Assembly: GCA_017853375.1 (NCBI GenBank)
Contig: JAFMJP010000005.1
Span: 1 to 39,510 of the forward strand
Reading direction: 5' to 3'
Length of the DNA stretch: 39,510 nucleotides
DNA from: Actinomycetota bacterium
Lineage (GTDB): Bacteria > Actinomycetota > Acidimicrobiia > Acidimicrobiales > Ilumatobacteraceae
Below, piece by piece: positions 33,302 to 39,510 of this stretch; the first letter of the stretch is position 1; the number at the start of each line of letters is the position of its first letter. Position numbers and translations under genes: made by a program. The notes under the pieces are model-generated. The model saw nothing but the letters and a program-made list of their open reading frames with translations. It was not told the origin of the DNA and made no database searches.

Positions 33302-33541
33302 TTATCTTCCTTGTCGCTGCTCACGGGCAATACGGATTTGCTCACGCAGATGCTCGCGTGAATCGTCTGAAAGCGCATTCAGGTGACGACGAAACTGGGC
33401 GGCTCCGTCCACGGGTTTGTGCCGACGATTGTCGGTTGCCACGAGATAGGCCAGCGTTGCGGCGGATGCGATCGAGATTGATGCGAACACCAAACTGGTC
33501 ACCGAAGTTGCTGCGATGATGAACGCCGATGTGACGATCAT
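33302..33541 (-). CDS. Small membrane protein upstream of mreB
   Basis: 79 aa. An N-terminal hydrophobic segment (about 3-36, probably one long or two short TM helices) is followed by a charged helix with RRHLNALSDDSREHLREQIRIAREQR. Not recognised. Its ATG overlaps the moaE stop (ATGA) and it ends 2 nt before mreB, so translation is probably coupled in both directions. Position and shape would suit an MreB partner that recruits filaments to the membrane, but this is conjecture. Confidence 0.75.
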   Translation of the reverse strand: MIVTSAFIIAATSVTSLVFASISIASAATLAYLVATDNRRHKPVDGAAQFRRHLNALSDDSREHLREQIRIAREQRQGR

Positions 33542-34017
33542 GAAATCACTCGCGTTGAGTCTCGATCAACCGCAGATACCGATACGGGCTCGACCGCGTT
33601 GGTTCCCCAATCGCTGCCGCCACTCCACTCTTCCTTCTTCCAAATTGGAACGGTTTGCTTCAACGCGTCGATACAAAAGCGTGCAGCATCAAATGCCTCG
33701 GGTCGATGCGGGGCCGACACCGCCACCACCACCGATGACTCCGTCAATTGCAGCTCACCGAGTCGGTGAACAAGTGCTACTCGACCGACTCCAGGAAATC
33801 GACGGCGAGCCTCATCGATGACCTCCTGCAGTTTTGCGTGCGCAGCCGTGCCGTACGCCTCGTAGGTGAGCGAGGTCACACCGGTTCGACCCTCCGCATG
33901 ATCTCGCACGGTGCCGGAGAACAGGACTACTGCACCGCATTCCGGGGACAGAGCCCATTGATACAAACTCGCAATGTCGAGCGGCGAGTCTGACACTTCG
34001 ACGCGGTCGTGTCTCAT
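33538..34017 (-). CDS. moaE: Molybdopterin synthase catalytic subunit
   Basis: 159 aa. MoaE converts precursor Z (cPMP) to molybdopterin, using sulfur carried on the MoaD C-terminal Gly-Gly. Landmarks are GAVVLFSGTVRDHAEG (28-43), LTYEAYG (50-56), VHRLGEL (83-89), APHRPEAF with H104 and R105, and the active lysines K120 and K127 in VPIWKKEEW. It is complete. The only MoaD-like domain in the window is fused to the RsiG-like protein 26 kb away, making that fusion a candidate partner. TACGCT (34026-34031) ends 8 nt before the ATG. It heads the mreB operon, which is an odd context. Confidence 0.93.
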   Translation of the reverse strand: MRHDRVEVSDSPLDIASLYQWALSPECGAVVLFSGTVRDHAEGRTGVTSLTYEAYGTAAHAKLQEVIDEARRRFPGVGRVALVHRLGELQLTESSVVVAVSAPHRPEAFDAARFCIDALKQTVPIWKKEEWSGGSDWGTNAVEPVSVSAVDRDSTRVIS

Positions 34018-34059
34018 TGTTGTTCAGCGTACTTGCGAACCGTCATAGGCTCTAGGCGC
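34018..34059. promoter_or_regulatory. Divergent leaderless promoters moaE / zincin-like gene
   Basis: A 42-bp gap with minus-strand TACGCT (34026-34031, 8 nt from the moaE ATG) and plus-strand TAGGCT (34046-34051, 8 nt from the GTG at 34060). Confidence 0.5.
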
Positions 34060-35223
34060 GTGGCCGAGGACGAAACGCCGAATCCGTTCAGCAATCCGTT
34101 GTTCGCGCAGTTTCAGCGAGCGATGTCGGCACAAGGTCCGTTGCAGTGGGACGTGGCACGACAAACTGCGCTCATGGCAGCCACGCAGGGCACTACCGAG
34201 CACAATGTAGACCCACAACGACGAATCGCCGTTGAGTCCCTTGCTGCCGTCGCGCAGATGCACGCCGCCGAAGTCACGGGTCGGGAGATTCTGAATATTG
34301 GAAAACTCGAAGTGGTGGCACGTGCCACCTGGGTGAACATGACGCTCGATTCATGGAAACCGTACTTTGATGCACTCGCACGTGCCATCGGCGGGGCCCC
34401 GGAAGAAACACCTGACGACGACACCGCTGATCCGATGATGAAAATGCTTGCGAGCGTGAGCAAGATGATCGCTCCGTCGATGCTTGGTATGTCGGTGGGC
34501 ACCCTGGTCGGTCGGCTTGCGGTGAACACCTTCGGGCAGTTCGACTTACCATTGCCTCGCGAGCCCCACGGAAAGCTGGTGATCGTGATCGGCAATGTCG
34601 ACAACTTTGCCGACGAGTGGTCGATTCCGCGCGATGATATGACGATGTGGGCACTCCTCCACGAGTTGGTGAGTAGTGCGGTGTTCGGCGTCGACCATGT
34701 GCGCGATACATTGCAGAAACTCGTCATCAGTTTTGCTTCCGGGTTCCGACCCAACCCTGCCGCACTCTCCGACAGCATCGGACAACTCGACGTGTCATCC
34801 GGAGACCCGATGAAGATCCTGGATTCTCTGCTCTCGGATCCAACGGTGCTGCTTGGGGCGCAGCGCTCCGGCGCACAGGACCAAATTGCACCAACACTCG
34901 ATGCGGCAGTGGCAGCAATCGTTGGCTACGTCGATCATTGCGTCGATCGAGCCAGTGCTCGAGTCTTGGGTGAGGGTTCCCGAATCGCCGAAGCAGTAAG
35001 GCGGCGACGTGTTGCGCAATCGGGTGACCGGGTCTTCGTCGAACGGCTGTTGGGACTCGACCTCACCACGGAGCGTGTGTCGCTGGCTCAGCAGTTCGTG
35101 GCGGGAGTCATTGACCGAGCCGGAGAAGCAGGTCTCAGCCAACTCATAGAAAAGCCGGGTAACTTGCCGACGCCGGCCGAAATCGTCGCGCCGGGCTTGT
35201 GGCTGGCTCGCCTCGAAGGCTGA
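34060..35223 (+). CDS. Zincin-like DUF2342 family protein with degenerate HExxH
   Basis: 387 aa from GTG 34060. The frame to 34009 adds residues with no support. It resembles the actinobacterial zinc-dependent-metalloprotease-like family (DUF2342), sometimes called F420-biosynthesis-associated or hydrolase. The order fits: an N-terminal helical part, GKLEVVARATWVNMTLDSWKP, MLGMSVGTLVGRLAV, a VIGNVDNFADEWSIPRDDMTMW segment, then the metal site. That site reads H201-E-L-V-S205 where HExxH needs a second His, so zinc binding is probably lost or altered. The long C-terminal helical region (230-387) is family-like. TAGGCT ends 8 nt before the start. The function is unknown. Confidence 0.8.
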   Translation: MAEDETPNPFSNPLFAQFQRAMSAQGPLQWDVARQTALMAATQGTTEHNVDPQRRIAVESLAAVAQMHAAEVTGREILNIGKLEVVARATWVNMTLDSWKPYFDALARAIGGAPEETPDDDTADPMMKMLASVSKMIAPSMLGMSVGTLVGRLAVNTFGQFDLPLPREPHGKLVIVIGNVDNFADEWSIPRDDMTMWALLHELVSSAVFGVDHVRDTLQKLVISFASGFRPNPAALSDSIGQLDVSSGDPMKILDSLLSDPTVLLGAQRSGAQDQIAPTLDAAVAAIVGYVDHCVDRASARVLGEGSRIAEAVRRRRVAQSGDRVFVERLLGLDLTTERVSLAQQFVAGVIDRAGEAGLSQLIEKPGNLPTPAEIVAPGLWLARLEG

Positions 35224-35255
35224 GTGACGCGACGAGTCTGCGAGTGGAGCTTGCT

Positions 35256-35279
35256 CGGGCGACCTAGGCAGGTCGCTCG
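35256..35279. terminator. Hairpin between convergent zincin-like gene and regX3
   Basis: CGGGCGACC pairs with GGTCGCTCG around TAGGCA (9 bp, one G-U pair). It contains the regX3 stop codon in its loop and could stop transcripts from both sides. On the plus strand GAATTT follows rather than a T run. Confidence 0.45.
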
Positions 35280-35977
35280 AATTTGTAGCCCAGACCGCGA
35301 ATCGTGAGGATTGCCGTCGGGTTGCTCGGATCGACTTCCACCTTGGACCTCAATCTCTTGATATGTACGTCCAACGTCTTGGTGTCGCCGTAGTAGTCGC
35401 TTCCCCACACGCGATCAATCAGTGTGTCGCGGGTGATGACCCGACCAGCGTTGGCGATCAATACGTACAGCAACTCGAATTCCTTGAGCGGCAGCTTCGT
35501 CACCTTCCCACGTACGGTCACCACGTGCTGCTCTGGATCGATCGCCACGTCACCAACGTTGATGCTGGCTCCGGAATCGACGCCACCACTGGAACCCGCC
35601 ACGTTGCTCCGGCGTAGTGCTGCGCGAACACGCGCGACGAGTTCACGGATTCGATACGGCTTCACGATGTAGTCATCGGCGCCGACTTCCAAACCAACCA
35701 CGGTGTCGATCTCCGTCCCTTTTGCGGAAACCATGATGATGGGTACCTGACTCTTCTTGCGTATCTCGCGACACACGTCGGTTCCCGACACCTTCGGCAA
35801 CATCACGTCCAGCAACACGATGTCCGGATTCACCCTGTCGAAGTTGGAGAGCGCTTCAGCGCCATCGCGAGCAACCTCTACTCCAAAACCCTCGCGGCGA
35901 AGTCCCACCACGAGTGCATCGATGAAGGCCTCTTCGTCCTCGACCACCATCACGGTTTGGGATGCATTGGCGTTCAT
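35264..35977 (-). CDS. regX3: Phosphate-responsive response regulator (RegX3, OmpR family)
   Basis: 237 aa. The receiver is intact: acidic pair E13-D14, phosphoacceptor D57 (LLDVMLP), S/T position in VSAKG and switch K106 (YIVKPY). The C-terminal winged helix (about 138-235) has LPLKEFELLYVL, RVITRDTLIDRVWGSDYYGDTKTLDVHIKRLRSK-type blocks and ILTIRGLGYKFE. The order phoU-senX3-regX3 and close similarity to mycobacterial RegX3 identify the phosphate-starvation regulator. It overlaps senX3 by ATGA, so translation is coupled. The triple direct repeat before phoU is its most likely target. Confidence 0.92.
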   Translation of the reverse strand: MNANASQTVMVVEDEEAFIDALVVGLRREGFGVEVARDGAEALSNFDRVNPDIVLLDVMLPKVSGTDVCREIRKKSQVPIIMVSAKGTEIDTVVGLEVGADDYIVKPYRIRELVARVRAALRRSNVAGSSGGVDSGASINVGDVAIDPEQHVVTVRGKVTKLPLKEFELLYVLIANAGRVITRDTLIDRVWGSDYYGDTKTLDVHIKRLRSKVEVDPSNPTAILTIRGLGYKFERPA

Positions 35978-37158
35978 GCGGACACTCTCCCTCCATCGAC
36001 ATTCGAGTCGATGACATTGCCGGCGCCAGAGCTCGGCACGCGTGGCAGCACGATGGTGAACGTGGATCCGCGACCTTCTTCTGATACCACCGAAACCGTT
36101 CCCCCGTGGTTCGATACGACGTGACGCACGATGGAAAGACCGAGTCCGGCGCCACCAGTGGTTCGTGAACGTGCCCGGTCGACTCGATAGAAGCGTTCAA
36201 AGATGCGTTGATGATCCTTGGCCGCAATTCCGATGCCTTGGTCGATGACTGCGATACTCACCAATTCTTCGGTCGCATGCACCTCCACCAACACCTTCTT
36301 GCCATCGCCGCTGTACTTCATCGCATTCGTCACAAGGTTCTCCAGTGCAGACACCAGCTGCATTCGATCCCCTAATACCCGAACGGGATCCGACTGCCTC
36401 ACCTCGATTGCCACACCCGACCTCATCGATTCGTGCTGCAGTCGAGCAACCACCTCATTGACCATGTCGCCGACGACCACTGGTTCCCAGTCGTCTGCGC
36501 CACCGAACTCGATGCGCGAAAGATCCAACAAATCGTCGACGATTCGAGACAATCGATAAGACTCATCCACGATTCGCGAGGTGAGACGTTCAATCACCTG
36601 AGGATCCGTCTCACCAATCATGGTGTCGGCGAGTGCAGCAATCCCGCCAATCGGCGTCTTGAGTTCATGACTGAGATTGGCCACGAAGTCGGTGCGTACG
36701 GTGTCGATTCGGGCTTGCTCGGTGACATCTTCGATGGTGGCAACGAGCTTTCCATCGGCGAGTCGCTGCGTGCGGAGGTCGAACGAGCGCGAGGGCGTCC
36801 CGGCAGTATCGAACCGGCGATGTTGTGGCTCCGAGCCCACGGTGTTTTTGAGGAGCATCAATACGGCTTCGTCTACCAGTACGTCGACGTGCCGGACACC
36901 GCTGATTGCTTCGGCTGCAGAATTCTTGAACAGTATCTGTCCTTTGGCATCAGTAATCACCACGCCGCTTGGTAGTGAATTCAGTGCAGCTCCAAGGACG
37001 TTCTCTGGCTTGCCGAGAAACTGGAGTGTCGCCGACTGCTCCGCGGCTTCAGGCTGCCGTAGGGATTCCTCGTCAATTGCAAGTACGTGTCGTCGCGCCA
37101 CCGAAACGCCGAGGGCTGCTCCAACCAGAAACGTGACAATCGCGAACAAGTAACTCAT
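35974..37158 (-). CDS. senX3: Phosphate sensor histidine kinase (SenX3-like)
   Basis: 394 aa. There is one N-terminal TM helix (about 2-22), a PAS-like domain (about 52-150: SLPSGVVITDAKGQILFKN) and a HisKA helix with H164 in NLSHELKTPIGG. The catalytic ATPase has an N box (ENLVTNAMKYS), a G1 box (IDQGIGIAAKD) and a G2 box (TTGGAGLGLSIVR). The kinase shows all active residues. SenX3 is thought to receive the phosphate signal through PhoU and the Pst transporter, because the protein itself has no large external domain. No pst genes are in the window. It lies 14 nt after phoU. Confidence 0.92.
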   Translation of the reverse strand: MSYLFAIVTFLVGAALGVSVARRHVLAIDEESLRQPEAAEQSATLQFLGKPENVLGAALNSLPSGVVITDAKGQILFKNSAAEAISGVRHVDVLVDEAVLMLLKNTVGSEPQHRRFDTAGTPSRSFDLRTQRLADGKLVATIEDVTEQARIDTVRTDFVANLSHELKTPIGGIAALADTMIGETDPQVIERLTSRIVDESYRLSRIVDDLLDLSRIEFGGADDWEPVVVGDMVNEVVARLQHESMRSGVAIEVRQSDPVRVLGDRMQLVSALENLVTNAMKYSGDGKKVLVEVHATEELVSIAVIDQGIGIAAKDHQRIFERFYRVDRARSRTTGGAGLGLSIVRHVVSNHGGTVSVVSEEGRGSTFTIVLPRVPSSGAGNVIDSNVDGGRVSA

Positions 37159-37172
37159 CGCGACGGTTACGG

Positions 37173-37910
37173 TTATCCCTGCGTAACTGGAAACTCACCA
37201 GTGGCATCACGCTGACGCTGTCGCTGGATTGCACGAAGTTCGGGCTTCCATCCAGTGAGGGCGAACTGCACGCGCTCACCAACGTTCACGGCGTGGTCAC
37301 CAATGCGCTCATAGAAACGGGCAACGATCGCCAATTGGACGGCGAGCTGCAGATCCATCCGTTCACGCGCATGAGTTTCGAAAATTGCTTGAATGAATTG
37401 GCGGTGCAGGGCGTCGAGGAATGAATCCATGTCTTCGATTGCTGCCGCCGTTGCAGCGTCGTTTTCTGCGAACGAATTGATCGCAGCTTGATACAGCTGC
37501 TCGGCTTGTTCGCTCATCTTGGAGATGAGCCCGCGCAATACTGGATCAATTTCTTTACCGTAAATCCGACGGGCCGCCTTGCAGATATTGACGGCTAGAT
37601 CGGCCGAACGCTCGAGGTCACTCGTGATCTTGAGGATCGACACCAACTGTCGGAGCTCTCCTGCCACCGGTGCTTGCAGCGCGAGGATTTCGAAGGTTCG
37701 ACTTTCGATGTCGTGGGCCCGCGCATCTATCTCATCGTCGGACTGCACCAGATAATCCGCACCTTCGAGATCTCCACTCAACAACACGTTGGTGGCCCGG
37801 GGTACCACTTCGATCACCGAGGCTCCGAGGCGTACTACGAGAGCCCGCAGCTCGTCGAGTTCCGAGTGGTACGACTTTCGGGTCTCTTCCATGGTCTCTA
37901 CGGTAGGCAC
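37173..37910 (-). CDS. phoU: Phosphate-transport regulator PhoU
   Basis: 245 aa from GTG 37910. An ATG 6 codons in (MEETRKSYHSEL) matches family starts better. Two PhoU three-helix repeats are present (about 20-105 and 120-210), each with the E/DxxxD metal-binding type: DDEIDARAHDIE and the later ERIGDHAVNVGERV. PhoU relays phosphate status from PstSCAB to the histidine kinase, keeping the Pho response off when phosphate is plentiful. A basic tail (about 222-240) is longer than usual. It is the first gene of phoU-senX3-regX3, with the PHO-box-like repeat 43 nt upstream. Confidence 0.94.
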   Translation of the reverse strand: MPTVETMEETRKSYHSELDELRALVVRLGASVIEVVPRATNVLLSGDLEGADYLVQSDDEIDARAHDIESRTFEILALQAPVAGELRQLVSILKITSDLERSADLAVNICKAARRIYGKEIDPVLRGLISKMSEQAEQLYQAAINSFAENDAATAAAIEDMDSFLDALHRQFIQAIFETHARERMDLQLAVQLAIVARFYERIGDHAVNVGERVQFALTGWKPELRAIQRQRQRDATGEFPVTQG

Positions 37911-37952
37911 GCTACGCCCTGAACCCCTACGAAGTCGTGCAAAAACCTAAAC

Positions 37953-37985
37953 GCCCGTTGGACAACTGCTGAACATTGCGTGAAC
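37953..37985 (-). promoter_or_regulatory. PHO box: three 11-bp direct repeats before phoU
   Basis: On the minus strand three contiguous 11-mers, GTTCACGCAAT (37985-37975), GTTCAGCAGTT (37974-37964) and GTCCAACGGGC (37963-37953), have the GTTCA-led 11-bp period of actinobacterial PhoP/RegX3 sites. The third unit is degenerate, as is usual. TAGGTT follows at 37945-37950 and could be the -10, so the boxes sit at the -35 position of an activated promoter. The site starts 4 bp after the ppk stop codon. Confidence 0.65.
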
Positions 37986-37989
37986 TGGC

Positions 37990-39510
37990 CTAGCGCGACT
38001 GCGTTGCCACCACCCACTCATACAACTGCCGCTGGGCATCATTCGGGGTATGGTGCTCACCGACCTGCGTCCAGATGTTGTCTGCACCCATCCGATAATG
38101 CACGTTGTTGTCGTCCAACAAGAACGACAGTGCCGTGTCAAGCCATGCCCGATGCTTGGGGTGGGTCAGTCGAACCAAGGTCTCGACTCGACCTTTCAAG
38201 TTACGAATCATGAGATCGGCTGAACCAACGAGGTGCAGTGGCTCATCGCCGTCGTGTCCGTGGTCGAAACGATAGATGCGCGAGTGCTCCAGATACCTGC
38301 CGAGAATCGACCGGATCGTGATGTTGTCGGAGAGCCCCGGTACGCCAGCCCTCATGCAACAGATACCGCGGACGATGAGGTCGATTTTGACGCCTGCCGA
38401 ACTTGCCGCATACAGCGCATTGATCACTTCCGGATCTTGAACGGCGTTCAACTTGAGTGTGATTCGACCTTTCTCGGCAAATGTGGCCTCGTGTTCGATC
38501 AGCGAGATGATCTCCCTCTTCAACTGATGCGGGGCTACGAAGAGCTGCTCGTACTTCGGCTCACGACCGTACCCGGTCAGATAATTGAACAGCTGCGTGG
38601 CATCTCGTCCCACCGCCTCCTCACAGGTAAAGAAACCGATGTCCTCATAGACGCGTGCCGTCACCGAGTTGTAGTTCCCGGTCGCCAAGTGCACGTACCG
38701 GCGAATTCCGCCGGCCTCCTCCCGTACCACGAGGATGCACTTTGAGTGCGTCTTCAGACCAACCAACCCGTAGTTCACGTGCACACCGGCAAGTTCCAGT
38801 TCCCGGGCCCAACTGACGTTTCGTGCTTCGTCGAATCGCGCTTTCAGCTCCAGCACCACCGCTACCTGCTTGCCGGCTTCGGCTGCCCGAATCAGGTGTC
38901 GGGCGATCTGGCTGTCGCCCGAGGTTCGATACAGGGTCATCTTGATCGACAACACCTTGGGGTCGCGTGCTGCTTGTTCAACGAACATCTCCGTCGATGA
39001 CGCAAACGACTCGTACGGGTGGTGCACCAGCAACTGCCGCGAACGAATGACGTCGAACACCGACTTGCCTGCCTCGTCGGCTGCTGCAAGGCGTCCAGCC
39101 GTCACCGGAGTCCACGGCTTGAACCGAAGTTTGGGCATGTCCAGGTTTGCGAGCTGCTGAAGAGCCGACAGCTCCACGAACGAGTCGTGACGGATCACAT
39201 CGACGGGCTCCAACTCCAGCTCCGCACACATGCGCGCAAGAGCCGCTTCACGAATGTTGGTCTGCACCTCGAGACGTACGGCGCGACCGAAGCGCCGACG
39301 ACGAAGCTCCATTTCCACCGCTGCGAGAAGGTCTTCTGCATCCTCATCGTCGAGCGAGAGGTCGGCATTCCGAGTTACTCGGAAGCGCGAAACGCTGACG
39401 ATCTCCATTCCGGGAAACAACCGATCCAGATGCGCCTCAATGAGATCCTCCAACAAGATGAAGTCATGGGAGTCCGGTATTGGAATGAATCGTGGAAAGT
39501 TCCGCGGCAC
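37990..39510 (-). CDS. ppk: Polyphosphate kinase 1, C-terminal part (cut by window edge)
   Basis: 506 codons are visible. The gene continues beyond 39510, and the GTG at the edge is not a real start. PPK1 makes inorganic polyphosphate from ATP and is usually about 690-740 aa, so roughly the first 200 residues are missing. The visible part covers the head domain (FPRFIPIP, LEDLIEAHLDRLFPG) and both PLD-like catalytic domains. These include VHHPYESF, IKMTLYRTS, ARFDEARNVSWA, the first His block KTHSKCILVVR and the second YVHLATGNYN. C-terminal RSILGRYLEHSRIYRF and DLMIRNLKGRVE are typical. Placement beside phoU-senX3-regX3 fits phosphate-regulated polyphosphate metabolism. Confidence 0.95.
   Translation of the reverse strand: MPRNFPRFIPIPDSHDFILLEDLIEAHLDRLFPGMEIVSVSRFRVTRNADLSLDDEDAEDLLAAVEMELRRRRFGRAVRLEVQTNIREAALARMCAELELEPVDVIRHDSFVELSALQQLANLDMPKLRFKPWTPVTAGRLAAADEAGKSVFDVIRSRQLLVHHPYESFASSTEMFVEQAARDPKVLSIKMTLYRTSGDSQIARHLIRAAEAGKQVAVVLELKARFDEARNVSWARELELAGVHVNYGLVGLKTHSKCILVVREEAGGIRRYVHLATGNYNSVTARVYEDIGFFTCEEAVGRDATQLFNYLTGYGREPKYEQLFVAPHQLKREIISLIEHEATFAEKGRITLKLNAVQDPEVINALYAASSAGVKIDLIVRGICCMRAGVPGLSDNITIRSILGRYLEHSRIYRFDHGHDGDEPLHLVGSADLMIRNLKGRVETLVRLTHPKHRAWLDTALSFLLDDNNVHYRMGADNIWTQVGEHHTPNDAQRQLYEWVVATQSR

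Overview
Organism. The window looks like the chromosome of an actinobacterium, most likely in or near the class Acidimicrobiia. The evidence is mshA (mycothiol synthesis, actinobacteria only), a GlnR-type nitrogen regulator, a SenX3/RegX3/PhoU set, an RsiG-type helix motif, an MptpB-like phosphatase, GTG-rich starts and a moderately high GC content. MreB and an ethylmalonyl-CoA mutase are compatible with this but not diagnostic. Gene packing is tight. I see no insertion sequence, prophage, CRISPR array or rRNA. The single tRNA is tRNA-Pro(CGG).

Layout. 1-8 kb: rex, a membrane protein, an acyl-CoA ligase, a SAM hydrolase preceded by a structured RNA with an intrinsic terminator, proC, a YbjN protein, mshA, an XRE regulator and a MoaD-RsiG fusion gene. 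8-16 kb: a histidine phosphatase, an MFS transporter, nadE, the nitrogen block glnII-glnA-glnR, and a GDT1-like transporter. 15.5-22 kb: an operon of ridA, a 51-aa membrane peptide and an 8-oxoguanine deaminase; a Tat lipoprotein; the divergent Fe-S pair erpA/mrp; nudix and nfeD; a single-domain response regulator. 22.6-29 kb: tRNA-Pro, a lysC-methyltransferase-asd block, a cyclophilin, a tyrosine phosphatase, a 3-hydroxyacyl-CoA dehydrogenase and aat. 29.4-39.5 kb: meaA, the moaE-orf79-mreB-acyltransferase-LysM operon, a zincin-like protein, and the phosphate block regX3/senX3/phoU/ppk. ppk runs off the right edge.

How the genes connect. Nitrogen assimilation is concentrated in one block with both glutamine synthetase types and a GlnR-like regulator. 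phoU-senX3-regX3 is preceded by a triple 11-bp direct repeat that reads as a PHO box. lysC and asd give the first and second steps of the aspartate pathway. meaA and the hydroxyacyl-CoA dehydrogenase suggest ethylmalonyl-CoA or C4-acyl-CoA metabolism.

Most notable points. (1) The gene at 7310-8032 fuses a MoaD/ThiS domain ending in Gly-Gly to a domain with two RsiG-type c-di-GMP-binding signatures. This would physically link molybdopterin/sulfur-carrier chemistry to c-di-GMP and sigma-factor control. (2) At least 20 genes carry a TANNNT -10 box only 6-9 nt before the start codon, so leaderless mRNAs seem to be the normal design here. (3) Two genes appear to start at CTG. (4) A compact three-hairpin RNA with its own promoter and terminator lies just upstream of the SAM hydrolase gene.
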